Shown here piece by piece: positions 42,847-52,702 of a stretch of DNA of 64,000 nt. The notes under the pieces were generated by a model. It was not told the DNA's origin. It worked only from the letters and a program-made list of their open reading frames with translations, and did not search any database. The DNA comes from Podocnemis expansa. Taxonomy: Eukaryota; Chordata; Testudines; Podocnemididae. The translations under genes and the position numbers were made by a program. Position 1 is the first letter of the stretch, and each line of letters opens with the position of its first letter. The DNA is taken from contig ML682232.1 of assembly GCA_007922195.1 (NCBI GenBank), positions 1,389,259-1,453,258 of the forward strand, in the 5' to 3' direction.

Positions 42847-43119
42847 CTTTAACCCCTGTAAGTAAGAAGCCAGACAAAAGCAGGTGTTTTTAAAACGCCT
42901 GCTGGACAGAGGAGGCGAAGGTAAAAAGGAGGCCAGGTCCAGAGGCCAGGTCCTGTTCTGACCCCAGTCATCTGCCTGACACCCCCACACAGCTGGGGCT
43001 GACTGGGCTCTCCCTCTTGGCTGCCCCAAAACCCTCAGGGACACCCCTGTCCTACCCCAGCTTTCACCCTCTTCACACCCCATGTGACCGCCTCTTATCC
43101 TGCCCAGACCCCACAACCC

Positions 43120-43620
43120 CGATGGCCTCTCCAGGCGCTCCCGCCCCTGGCGCCCCACAACCTGCCCCCCACCGCCCGACACCCCCCGTCCCCCGGGGCG
43201 GGTCCGGTCCAGCCCAGCGGCCCAAACCTCCCCCGCTCCTCACGCCGCCTGAGCCGCAGCCCGAGCCTCGCCGGGCCCCGCCGCGCGCGCCGGCTACGGT
43301 CGCCATTTTGTGCCCGGCGAGGGGCTGCGCGGCGTGGCTCTCCCCAGGCAACCGGGCCCGCCTCACATCACTGGCGGGGGGGGCTGGCACCGGAGCCCTG
43401 CCCGCTTCCCGGCTCCTCCAGGGCGGCGGTTTCCTCCCGCTCGCCCCGGCCCCGGAGAGGCGGCTGGGGGCGGGCCGGGCCCCTCAGAGGCGCAGTGGTG
43501 GGGCCCCCCTGGCCCCTGCTGCCGCCATTTCCCACACGGGCAGCCGCAGCCCGGCTGGTCCCGCTCCGTTCCCACTGCCACCCCACCAGGGGTTTCCCTA
43601 CCCCCCCCTGAATTTCCCAA
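43120..43620. promoter_or_regulatory. CpG island, probable bidirectional TEX9/RFX7 promoter
   Basis: A 500-bp block very rich in G+C with frequent CpG, in strong contrast to the AT-rich introns. TEX9 exon 1 sits in it on the - strand. In mammals RFX7 starts on the other side of the same promoter (knowledge of synteny), which would place an RFX7 first exon on the + strand within or just after this block. No RFX7 coding start is visible, so its first exon may be untranslated here. Confidence 0.65.
43244..43306 (-). CDS. TEX9: TEX9 coding exon 1 (residues 1-21), proposed
   Basis: The proposed exon starts at the ATG (43306-43304) in a good context (GGCACAAAATGGCG), reads MATVAGARGGARRGSGCGSG and ends before GTGAGG (43243-43238), in phase 0, as exon 2 requires. 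With it all twelve exons sum to 1212 nt, 403 residues plus stop; the mammalian protein is about 391. The Gly/Arg-rich sequence has little similarity to the mammalian N-terminus, so the call rests on phase, the donor site and the CpG island. Alternative: exon 1 is untranslated and translation starts at the Met in exon 2. Confidence 0.5.
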
Positions 43621-43698
43621 CACCCCTCATTTGTCAGCTAGTAACAGTGGTACAGCAAATTAGTGCCCCCCCCCAAATCCTGGGGAGAATAGTGCAGG

Positions 43699-44460
43699 TG
43701 TAACCCGCTGGGGGGGGCCTTGAATGCATTCACTTGCCCCCCTCTAGTGCCCCACAGAGAAACCCCTGCAGGAAGCAGCTGAGAGGCAGGATCCAGTCTG
43801 TTCAGGACTCAGCAAAGACTGTTCAGTCTTCACCCCACTACAAACTACTGCTCAGAATAAACATAACAAGGAACTTCTTTAATTAACTTAATCAACCTTA
43901 TCCTAAGAACCAAGAAGAAATGTAAACAAAACAGTAAAACCCAGCAGTCCCAAAGTTCAGGTGGAGTCACTCTTATCTTAATTGTGGTCTTTTAAGTCTT
44001 TGAGGCTTGAAGGCAGAAGAAGAGCCAGCCTCATCGCCTCTAGCTGCAGGAATCTTCAGGCAAATGCCATGAAGTCCTTTCTTCCTCCTGTGTAGCCAGC
44101 ACCACACAATCAGCTCACTGACCATCCAGCTCTCAGTTCTATTGCAGACAACTCCCCTGCAAAACTGTCCAAAGCAGGGAGGAAACATCCTGCAGTCCAC
44201 TCCCATGCAGCTCCTTTCACTCAGTCCCTGAGCACATGAACTCCGCAGCTCTCTCTGTTTCCTCCTTTCCAGGCTCCTCTCAGGCTTCTCCTTGGCCCTT
44301 TAACTCCAGCCTAACAAAACTTGTGAAGCACACTCAGTGTGCTACCCCACCCTCTTACCAAAAGGTTCTGGTTTCTGGGCTGCAAAACCTGCCCAGCATG
44401 GTAACCCAGCCATAAGGGATCCCTGAAAGAGATTACTCCTTTTTAGGCACATGGGTTACA
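43699..44460. mobile_element. Solo LTR, 762 bp, with CAGG duplication
   Basis: Begins TGTAACCC and ends GGGTTACA, a perfect 8-bp inverted repeat at the ends, and is flanked by a 4-bp duplication CAGG (43695-43698 and 44461-44464). A 4-bp duplication is common for class I endogenous retroviruses (family knowledge). An AATAAA occurs at about 43855-43860 on the + strand, but orientation is not certain. No internal retroviral genes are attached. Confidence 0.75.
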
Positions 44461-44593
44461 CAGGCACCCCCTGGCAACTGGCCTGGACAGGGGGTTTTAT
44501 TGGATTTGCCAGGAAAACCATTTCATCTGCTGAGTGTTTATGTGGGGCTAAAGAGCTGCAGACGTATCCCAATGCACTGGGAGAGCTAACACT

Positions 44594-44692
44594 GAAAAAC
44601 AAACGAGTCCTGTGGCACCAGACTAAGCGATTTGTTTATCGCATGAGCTTTGGTGGGAGAAAATCTCCCTTTGTCAGACGCTTTGAAGAAAT
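44594..44692. repeat. Turtle interspersed repeat, copy 3
   Basis: Family core GAGTCCTGTGGCACCAGACT, then GATTTGTTTATCGCATGAGC, then TTTGTCAGACGCTTTGAAG. Confidence 0.7.
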
Positions 44693-44768
44693 ATTGAATG
44701 TAACATTGAAAGGTTGTGTCCAGTGAAGATGCGGCACAGTTCCTACTTCTGCAGTGGAAGCTCTAAGA

Positions 44769-44935
44769 CAGTGATTTTCAAACTTTTTTTCCTCTGGATT
44801 CAGTTGGAAAAAATCATTTTGGCCCACAACCCAAGACTTACATTCTGGAGCAACGCATTCCAGTTGTTCAGCGCCAGCAGCAGCAAGGGTCTTTGACTCA
44901 ATACTAGGAGCCAACCCTAAGTTTGAAAACCATTG
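44769..44935. mobile_element. hAT MITE, 167 bp
   Basis: Ends CAGTGATTTTCAAACTTT and AAGTTTGAAAACCATTG. Flanks CTCTAAGA (44761-44768) and CACTAAGA (44936-44943) agree at 7 of 8 positions. Confidence 0.82.
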
Positions 44936-45236
44936 CACTAAGAGCTCAAAACTAGTGAAAATTCAGCAGCTGTCTCTCCATGTGCCCCTCTCCTAATCCA
45001 CACCCCCCCCCCAACAGCTCTTCCTTCCCAAAAGTGAAAGATGAGGAAACCAAATGAGATTATAGCAGACAGTACAGAAGTAGATGGTCATGGACATAGA
45101 CACTAAAGTTCCCTAGAATTAAAATTGGGCATTGAGATGAAGTGAAGAAAAAGAACCAGTCGTTTAAGTTGATGGGGTGAGGGTGGTCATTCTAGGAATG
45201 AATAGATATTTGTCTGCAGAAGAGCAGACACATATG

Positions 45237-45402
45237 GTTTTCATGGGCACCAACCCACTTCATCAGATGCATCTGATGAAGTGTGAAGTCGGTTGGAGCC
45301 CACGAAAGCTTATGCCCAAAGAAACTTGTTAGTCTGGAAAGTGCCACAGGACTCTTGTTTTTGCTATACACAGACTAACACAGCCACCCCTCTGGATATT
45401 TC
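45237..45402. repeat. Turtle interspersed repeat, copy 4, with inverted start
   Basis: Starts with one arm (CAACCCACTTCATCAGATGC) followed at once by its inverse (ATCTGATGAAGTG) and the rest of the family core, up to ACTAACACAGCCACCCCTC. Confidence 0.65.
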
Positions 45403-45892
45403 GACACACATAGTGGGCTTCAAAAGAGAAGGAGGGGAGCCATTACCGTAAGCCGGTGGAATAAGGAAAGGTGAGGATGTTCTTAACATCTAAATAACTG
45501 GACACAGAGATAGACCATAGGAGTGAAGATACTAGAGATTAAAATGTCCTGGTTAGTGTAGCATTGTCAGAGCTAGAATAGAAATTCCAAGAGTGGGAGG
45601 GAAGTGTGGGTCCTAGGGATGGCAGAAAGCTTGGCAGGACCACAGCTCAAACAAAGACCATACTCAGATAAAAGCAATAATTTTTCACCCTTTTACAAAA
45701 AAACACTATAATTTCTTTCTAGAGTATTGACATATTTCTTAGGAAATTATTATTTTGAAAGTATACATGGGTCTAGATATATAGTGATGGGATGTTAGAA
45801 ATGCCAAAGAAAGATGAAGGTAGCTAGGTCTGGTAACATCTCAAATAACGTAGATGCTGAGGCAATACTAGCAGCAGGGGTTATATAAAAAT

Positions 45893-47160
45893 AAAAATTC
45901 CTCTCTCACCCCCTATGGGTGGTATGTGTCATCCTCAACCTCGGGTCCTCTACCAGAGGCCTGGGAGTTTGAGGGTTCTGCGTTAGCACTGCACTTTTCT
46001 GGACAGAGAGCTCTGATGTTGTTCCTGGGATCTGTTGGAGCCACTCTCCCAGCTTAGGAGTCACAGCCCCGAGTGCTCCTACCACCACTGGGACCACTTT
46101 GGTCTTCACTTTCCACATCCGCTCTAGTTCCTCTTTCAGGCCCTGGTACTTCTCCAGCTTCTCATACTCCTTCTTCCTGATGTTGCTGTCACTTGGCACT
46201 GCTACATCTATCACCACCGCTGTCTTCTGGTCCTTGTCTATTAGCGCGATGTCTGGTTGATTGGCCAGTACCTGCCTGTCTGTCTGGATCTGGAAGTCCC
46301 ACAGGATCTTAGCCCTGTTATTCTCCACGACCTTCTGTGGGATCTCCCATCTGGTCTTGGGAGGGTCTAGCCCATACACTGTGCAGATGTTCCTGTACAC
46401 AATGCCAGCTACTTGGTTGTGCCGTTCAGTGTATGCTGTTCCTGCCTGCATCTTACATCCTGCCACTATGTGTTGGACTGTCTCTGAGGCCTCTCTGCAC
46501 AGTCTGCACCTTGGGTCCTGTCTAGTGTGGTAGACCCCTGCTTCAATGGATCTGGTGCTCAGTGCCTGTTCTTGTGCTGCTATGATCAGTGCCTCAGTGC
46601 TGTCTTTTAGTCCAGCCCTTTCCAGCCACTGGTAGGATTTCCCAGTGTCAGCCACCTCAGCTATCTGTCGATGGTACATCCATGCAGGGTCTTGTCTTGC
46701 CATGGCACTTCTTCTGCTCGATCTTCCTCCCATGTCTGCTGCTGCCTCAGGCATTCTCTCAGCAGCTCATCTTTGGGTGCCATCTTACTGATGTACTCCT
46801 GGATACTCTGGCCTTCATCCAGGACAGTGGCTTTGACACTCACCAAACCCCGCGCGCCTTCTTTCCAGCTGGCGTACAGTCTCTGGGTGTTGGACTTGGG
46901 GTGGAAACCTCCGTACATTGTGAGGAGCTTCCGGGTCTTCACATCGGCAGCCTCCATGTCCTCCTTTGGCCAGCTCACTATACCGGCAGGGTATCTGATG
47001 ACTGGCAGGGCGTACCTGTTGATGGCGTGGATCTTGTTCTTCCCACTGAGCTGGCTCTTCAGGACCTGTCTTATCCTCTGGTGGTACTTGGATGTTGCTG
47101 TCTTCCTTGCCTCCTCATCGTGGTTCCCATGTGACTGTGGGATGCCAAGGTACTTGTAGC
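45893..47160 (-). repeat. Left arm of the R4 inverted repeat
   Basis: This 1268-bp arm is the inverse of 49091-50358. The junction with unique sequence is at GGTACTTGTAGC (47149-47160). About five differences were found by reading. Confidence 0.9.
45906..46679 (-). CDS. R4-type zinc motif and restriction-like endonuclease (after frameshift)
   Basis: This is the C-terminal part of the same polyprotein, in a shifted frame. The family-like sequence starts at MYHRQIAEVADTGKSYQWLE (about 46679); the frame itself opens at 46754. Next come a Cys-x2-Cys-x8-His-x4-Cys motif (CRLCREASETVQHIVAGC) and the endonuclease core, ANQPDIALIDKDQK then AVVIDVAVP, with Pro-Asp, Asp and a following Lys, as in restriction-like endonucleases. 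A second base loss near 45985 changes the last residues; the expected TLKLPGLW end reads in another frame. The enzyme would nick the target DNA. Confidence 0.82.
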   Translation of the reverse strand: MYHRQIAEVADTGKSYQWLERAGLKDSTEALIIAAQEQALSTRSIEAGVYHTRQDPRCRLCREASETVQHIVAGCKMQAGTAYTERHNQVAGIVYRNICTVYGLDPPKTRWEIPQKVVENNRAKILWDFQIQTDRQVLANQPDIALIDKDQKTAVVIDVAVPSDSNIRKKEYEKLEKYQGLKEELERMWKVKTKVVPVVVGALGAVTPKLGEWLQQIPGTTSELSVQKSAVLTQNPQTPRPLVEDPRLRMTHTTHRG

Positions 47161-48967
47161 TGGTCTGTATGTCTGCTATGTGGCCTGCTGGTAGTTCCAC
47201 CCCATCAGTCTTGACTACCTTTCCTCTCTTTACTACCATCCGGCCACACTTCTCCAGTCCGAATGACATCCCAATATCCTCACTGTAGATCTGTGTCAGG
47301 TGGATTAGCGAGTCGATGTCTCGTTCATTCTTAGCGTACAGCTTGATGTCATCCATGTAGAGGAGGTGGCTGATGGTAGTTCCACTCTTGAACTTGTATC
47401 CATATCCAGTCCTTGTGATTATCTGGCTGAGGGGGTTCAAGCCAACGCAGAACAGCAGCGGGGACAGCGCATCACCTTGGTATATGCCGCACTTGATGGC
47501 CACTTGTGCAAGCTGTCTTGAGTTGACTTCCAGCGTTGTCTTCCACAGTCCCATTGAGTTCTTGAGGAAGGTCCTTAGTGTCCTGTTGACTTTGTAGAGC
47601 GCCAGACATTCACAGATCCATGTGTGCGGCATTGAGTCGTAGGCTTTCCTGTAGTCAATCCAGGCTGTTCTCAGATTGGTCTGTCTAGACCTTGAGTCTT
47701 GGGCGACTGCTGTATCTATGAGCAGCTGGTGTTTTGAGCCTCTGGTGTTGTTCCCAATGCCCTTCTGAGCTGTGCTCATGTACTGGCCCACGTGGTCCTG
47801 TAGCTTGGTGGCTATGATGCCTGATAGGACTTTCCATGTTGTGGGGAGGCAGGTTATTGGCCGGTAGTTGGATGGTGCTGTTCCCTTGTGGGGGTCTTTC
47901 ATGATCAGCACTGTCCTTCCTTGCATTAGCCAGTCTGGGTGGGAGCCTGCTGCTAGCAGCTGGTTCATCTGTGCTGCTAGGCGTTCATGCACTGCTGTTA
48001 GTTTCTTTAGCCAGTAGGTGTGGATCATGTCCGGGCCAGGTGCTGTCCAGCTCTTCATGTTCTTGACCCGCTGTTGGATGTCTGCTACTGTGATGGTGAC
48101 TGGTTCCTGTTCTGGGAGATTGCTGTGGTCTGTTCTCAGGTCCTGCAGCCACTTTGCACTGGTGTTATGAGTCTTCTCTTTCTCCCAGATGTTCTTCCAG
48201 TACTGTTCAGTTTCTGCTGTTGGTGGCTCTGCTGTTATTGTGTTGTTGCACTGCAGTTGGGAGTACACCTTGGATGGTTCTTTGGAGAACAGGGCATTTA
48301 CCTTTTTGGCCTCTGCTTCTCTAGTGTATCTCCTTAGCCTGGTGGCCAGTGCTGTGAGCCTTTGCTTAGCAGTCTCTAGGGCTTCAGATGGAGTCAGGCC
48401 CTTGTATTTTCTCAGTAGCCGAGTCTTATCCTTAATCTCTACACCCTTCTGTAGTTCCACCAGCCGGCTAACTTCTCTCCGGGTTGCCTTGATCTTATCC
48501 TCCAACCTCATTTTCCAGGGAGGGTATGTATTGCTGTTCTTCTTGATTGTGTAGCCAAGCATCTCCAGGATTACAGAGGCTGTAGCATATACCAGTTCAT
48601 TGGTTTCAGTGATGGTGGTAGTAGGAATTGTCATTAGGGCTCTATTGGCATCTTCTAGCATACTATCTGATGGTACTTCTCCCATGAGCCTTGGTAATCG
48701 GTCTCGAGGGTTGACTGTAGCTAGTTTATCCATGATCTTATGCCTCATATCAGCTGCTGTGTTCTGTAATGGAGGGGGTGGCAGTGAAGTTCCAGCTTCA
48801 GGTGTTGGCTGCACAGCTAGTTGTTCTTCTGGGGCTTCTTCTTGAGTCCGAGAGGTAATGTGGAGTTGGTCTATCTCCAGTTGTGAGAGCAGCTGCCTCT
48901 TTACTATGTTGAAGTGTTGGGTAACTAGCTGTTTCTCAGTTAGTGTGGTTGTAGGTCTTTTGTCCAT
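46661..48967 (-). CDS. R4-type reverse transcriptase ORF (frame broken at both ends)
   Basis: The frame is open for 768 codons from MDKRPTTTLTEKQ. Upstream, the same frame continues on the other side of a TAG (48970-48968) in which a Trp codon is expected (TRQENLELMECYYNSRP then REL-stop-MDKRP), so the 768-residue start is artificial. Reverse-transcriptase motifs appear in order: SNYRPITCLPTTWK, AWIDYRKAYDSMPH, CGIYQGDALSPLLF and the catalytic LLYMDDIKLYA. The ORF ends through a one-base loss at about 46680; the continuing protein lies in 45906-46679. Role: target-primed reverse transcription of the element RNA. Confidence 0.85.
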   Translation of the reverse strand: MDKRPTTTLTEKQLVTQHFNIVKRQLLSQLEIDQLHITSRTQEEAPEEQLAVQPTPEAGTSLPPPPLQNTAADMRHKIMDKLATVNPRDRLPRLMGEVPSDSMLEDANRALMTIPTTTITETNELVYATASVILEMLGYTIKKNSNTYPPWKMRLEDKIKATRREVSRLVELQKGVEIKDKTRLLRKYKGLTPSEALETAKQRLTALATRLRRYTREAEAKKVNALFSKEPSKVYSQLQCNNTITAEPPTAETEQYWKNIWEKEKTHNTSAKWLQDLRTDHSNLPEQEPVTITVADIQQRVKNMKSWTAPGPDMIHTYWLKKLTAVHERLAAQMNQLLAAGSHPDWLMQGRTVLIMKDPHKGTAPSNYRPITCLPTTWKVLSGIIATKLQDHVGQYMSTAQKGIGNNTRGSKHQLLIDTAVAQDSRSRQTNLRTAWIDYRKAYDSMPHTWICECLALYKVNRTLRTFLKNSMGLWKTTLEVNSRQLAQVAIKCGIYQGDALSPLLFCVGLNPLSQIITRTGYGYKFKSGTTISHLLYMDDIKLYAKNERDIDSLIHLTQIYSEDIGMSFGLEKCGRMVVKRGKVVKTDGVELPAGHIADIQTSYKYLGIPQSHGNHDEEARKTATSKYHQRIRQVLKSQLSGKNKIHAINRYALPVIRYPAGIVSWPKEDMEAADVKTRKLLTMYGGFHPKSNTQRLYASWKEGARGLVSVKATVLDEGQSIQEYISKMAPKDELLRECLRQQQTWEEDRAEEVPWQDKTLHGCTIDR

Positions 48968-49090
48968 CTATAGTTCCCTCATACGTTTCATATATCCCCT
49001 CTCATTAGGTCTGCTGTTGTAGTAGCATTCCATCAATTCCAGGTTCTCTTGTCTCGTCCATGCATGGTTTGTTCCAGTAGCTACTACAAT

Positions 49091-50358
49091 GCTACAAGTA
49101 CCTTGGCATCCCACAGTCACATGGGAACCACGATGAGGAGGCAAGGAAGACAGCAACATCCAAGTACCACCAGAGGATAAGACAGGTCCTGAAGAGCCAG
49201 CTCAGTGGGAAGAACAAGATCCACGCCATCAACAGGTACGCCCTGCCAGTCATCAGATACCCTGCCGGTATAGTGAGCTGGCCAAAGGAGGACATGGAGG
49301 CTGCCGATGTGAAGACCCGGAAGCTCCTCACAATGTACGGAGGTTTCCACCCCAAGTCCAACACCCAGAGACTGTACGCCAGCTGGAAAGAAGGCGCGCG
49401 GGGTTTGGTGAGTGTCAAAGCCACTGTCCTGGATGAAGGCCAGAGTATCCAGGAGTACATCAGTAAGATGGCACCCAAAGATGAGCTGCTGAGAGAATGC
49501 CTGAGGCAGCAGCAGACATGGGAGGAAGATCGAGCAGAAGAAGTGCCATGGCAAGACAAGACCCTGCATGGATGTACCATCGACAGATAGCTGAGGTGGC
49601 TGACACTGGGAAATCCTACCAGTGGCTGGAAAGGGCTGGACTAAAAGACAGCACTGAGGCACTGATCATAGCAGCACAAGAACAGGCACTGAGCACCAGA
49701 TCCATTGAAGCAGGGGTCTACCACACTAGACAGGACCCAAGGTGCAGACTGTGCAGAGAGGCCTCAGAGACAGTCCAACACATAGTGGCAGGATGTAAGA
49801 TGCAGGCAGGAACAGCATACACTGAACGGCACAACCAAGTAGCTGGCATTGTGTACAGGAACATCTGCACAGTGTATGGGCTAGACCCTCCCAAGACCAG
49901 ATGGGAGATCCCACAGAAGGTCGTGGAGAATAACAGGGCTAAGATTCTGTGGGACTTCCAGATCCAGACGGACAGGCAGGTACTGGCCAATCAACCAGAC
50001 ATCGTGGTAATAGACAAGGACCAGAAGACAGCGGTGGTGATAGATGTAGCAGTGCCAAGTGACAGCAACATCAGGAAGAAGGAGTATGAGAAGCTGGAGA
50101 AGTACCAGGGCCTGAAAGAGGAACTAGAGCGGATGTGGAAAGTGAAGGCCAAAGTGGTCCCAGTGGTGGTAGGAGCACTCGGGGCTGTGACTCCTAAGCT
50201 GGGAGAGTGGCTCCAACAGATCCCAGGAACAACATCAGAGCTCTCTGTCCAGAAAAGTGCAGTGCTAACGCAGAACCCTCAAACTCCCAGGCCTCTGGTA
50301 GAGGACCCAAGGTTGAGGATGACACATACCACCCATAGGGGGTGAGAGAGGAATTTTT
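49091..50358 (+). mobile_element. Inverted 5'-truncated R4 copy (right arm)
   Basis: This 1268-bp copy starts inside the reverse-transcriptase C-terminal part (GCTACAAGTACCTTGGC) and runs to the element's 3' end (GGTGAGAGAGGAATTTTT). It contains the same frameshift after ACCCTGCATGG (49573) and the same later frameshift at GTGCTAACGCAG (50262-50273) as the - strand copy. Open frames: 49273-49590 and 49497-50345. No target duplication is seen at the outer ends. It is separated from the left arm by 1.93 kb of unique R4 sequence, which would form the loop of a hairpin. Confidence 0.9.
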
Positions 50359-52148
50359 TAGTCAAACAAGATTAGAGCCTATGGTGCTTCATCTTGCTTT
50401 TAGTTAACTGATAATGAGCAAAAATGAGTAATTATTCACTTATAAATGGCTTTTTAAAAATAAATATTTTCTCAAGGGTGTTTTTGTTTAGGGCACCTGG
50501 GACACAGTACCTTTCAATACATAACATATATTCAGCGTTGGAGAGTCTACAGTCTGTAGAGTCTACATAAATCCTGCTGTGGACCTTAATAAGGATTTGT
50601 TCAGTAATGTCTCAGCCAGGCTTAGAATTCAGCCAACCATGCTTTGAAATAATGTGATAGAAAGATTTCTTTAAATACTCTCATCTTACATGAATTTTAA
50701 TGGTATTTGTGTAGAGATGTGTAGAAAACAGAAATAAGATACTGGGATAAAATTCTTGATTCCTTCCACAATTAAGGATTTTTCGCTTTAAATATGACCT
50801 GAAGTGACCTTAACAGTTGTGATAGTCTAATACATAGTTGGTAACTGGGTAGAAAATAGGCTTATATTAGAGCCAATGACCAATAAGATACACAGGAAGC
50901 TAAAGCCATTCATCTCAATATTTATCTCCATGAAAGAAGCATTTAAAATAATAGACCATGACAGTGCTCAAGAATTATCTAACATTTGTTAGCAGACTCC
51001 CATTTTCCATTTAAGAACTTTAAAAAAATGGTTCAAATATCAAACAAGTGTAAAATATATTTATTTTTTAAAGAATTGTTACTTTAAATCAAAGTACTAA
51101 ATATTCTAGAGCTTGATCTAAGCCATAAAATAGATTTGGATTTTAAACAGCTTAATATCTGTGAACTTCTAATCCAGGATTTGGTTTGGGCCCATCTCTA
51201 GAATCTTCCTTCCTTCAATGTGGCCCATAGTCAACCTTGCAGTTTCCAAATTGTCTTATTGTGTTGCCTCTCAAAATTAAATGGCTCTAGCAAAAATACA
51301 TACATTCCAAATTATCTAGTTCCCATCATGTCTTCTGTTCTTGCAGAAAATAATGTAAAGGACAACTAAAATAACTACTACTAATATAGCTAGCAGGGGA
51401 TATTCTGGTCTGAAAAGTGTGCAAACAGGACATGGTATTAATATAGTTTCCTATAGGAGATCGCTGAATATAAGCATGGAATGTTTCTCTCTCATTAAGC
51501 TGAAAACCTACATGGGTTACACATTATGATGCCTGTATCCCCAGGGTTTTCTTAGCGAGCATGAATTTGGATGTATCTTCATAAAGATATGCAGAATCTG
51601 ATGTTCACATATTGTCAGTCTTTGTACATTTTTTAAAAACAATTTGCTCTATAATATCTTTTCTATTAATGGAATGGCATTAGATTTGAAAACAGTATGC
51701 ACGGGGCAGAGATCTGGCTTTTCAGTTTGAAGTGTGGTTCTGAAGATCATATAGGACACAAAAGTACTTACTGAATTCTAGTGAGTTCCTAACTAAGTAC
51801 CTGCAGTTGACGATGATAAAACTCAGCCTAGAATCTGAAAGTCAAACAGGGTTCCTTCTAATTTGTGTATGAACAACAACAGTCATTAGAGGTGGAACTA
51901 AATTAATCCTCTGAGATTCAGCAAAACAGCTTGGAGCACTTTATGTATGCTTTTCTATAGTGTATAGCACTTGATATGTGTATAAATATTTGCCTGTTCC
52001 CATTTATCCCCAAGTTTCACACATGCTGCCTTCACAGCTGGAGACTCTTCTTCCCTTCAGTGTCCTTCGAAAAGATAGCAATATCTTGTCCTACAGGAAG
52101 GACAGTTGGTCCTTTCATTGATGGAGGTATCGTAAAAATTGTCTCACA
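50359..52148 (+). other. Probable RFX7 first intron, second part
   Basis: AT-rich. No repeat or exon recognised in 1.8 kb. Confidence 0.4.
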
Positions 52149-52156
52149 CCTATTAC

Positions 52157-52439
52157 CAGGGGCGTCGCTGGCGCTGGGCACTCCTGGGCAAGTGCCCCCA
52201 ACCCCAGTGCCAGTGCCCCGGATCTCCAGCCCGATTGGTCCGCCCAGCTGGGGATCCAGGGCCCAGCTACCCGTGGCCATGGCAGCCCCGTCCCCGGCTG
52301 GGGAAGCAGGGCCTAGCCGCCCGTGGTGGCGCCCGTCCCTGTCCCTGGCCAGGGGGTGGGGCCTGCAGGCTGGGGGCAGGGCCTGGGGCGGGGCCTGGGC
52401 CCATGCCCCAGGTCCCTCCCCCAGCCAGCCACGCCCCTG
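52157..52439 (+). mobile_element. GC-rich hAT MITE, copy 4 (best preserved)
   Basis: This 283-bp copy has ends CAGGGGCGTCGCTGGCGC and GCCACGCCCCTG and a perfect 8-bp duplication CCTATTAC (52149-52156 and 52440-52447). The perfect duplication makes this the youngest copy here and defines the family ends. The core has the CCCCGGCTGGGG-type units seen in the other copies. Confidence 0.9.
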
Positions 52440-52702
52440 CCTATTACGTATCTTCAGAAACTACAAAGACCCCTAGCTACACACTGCTCAAAAACAATGC
52501 CACTACAAAACCCAAAACTCTTTCATTGAGTATTCAGCAACAACTGCACAGATCAACCTCCCCACAATGAAGTCCAAGAAGAACAAAAGGAATTAATTTA
52601 CTTTTTAAGTATCAATTTTATAAAGATAAAGAAAAAATAAGAAATAACTACACCCTAATTTTTGCAACATAAAAAGGCTACTTTATAAGTCACACACCTC
52701 TT

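Larger units (their letters stand above)
41468..43243 (-). other. TEX9: TEX9 intron 1
   Basis: This 1.8-kb intron contains at least four hAT copies in a row (41631-41808, 41817-41987, 42274-42744 and 42765-42846). Confidence 0.55.
44465..45892 (+). other. Probable RFX7 first intron, first part
   Basis: Contains two copies of the turtle repeat (44594-44692, 45237-45402) and a hAT MITE (44769-44935). No coding exon was recognised. Confidence 0.4.
45893..49090 (-). mobile_element. R4-clade non-LTR retrotransposon, nearly full coding region
   Basis: This 3.2-kb copy on the - strand contains a reverse transcriptase followed by a CCHC motif and a restriction-like endonuclease, the layout of the R2/R4 group of site-biased LINEs, here closest to the Dong/R4/Rex6 clade (family knowledge). 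It is cut at its 5' end at 49090, inside the N-terminal part. Frames show one internal stop and two frameshifts, so it is inactive but young. Its 5' end abuts an inverted second copy of its own 3' end (49091-50358). Confidence 0.88.

Noticed and set aside
42229..42877. Frames of 67-207 codons on both strands
   Set aside because: They come from the repeated units of a GC-rich hAT MITE; the same applies to 8447-9073 and 51976-52570.
43017..43703. Long frames (up to 228 codons) on both strands across the CpG island
   Set aside because: They arise from GC-rich sequence with few stops, overlap in several frames and show no family similarity, except for the TEX9 exon 1 proposal.
46589..48845. Series of + strand frames opposite the R4 element (for example 181 and 162 codons)
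   Set aside because: They are antisense shadows of the R4 reverse-transcriptase ORF, which has all its motifs on the - strand.
45893..49090. First idea that this was a Penelope-like element
   Set aside because: There is no GIY-YIG endonuclease. The CCHC motif and restriction-like endonuclease after the reverse transcriptase place it in the R2/R4 group.
45893..50358. Simple twin-priming inversion of one R4 copy
   Set aside because: Twin priming splits one copy into two non-overlapping parts. Here 1268 bp are present twice, so it does not explain the structure by itself.
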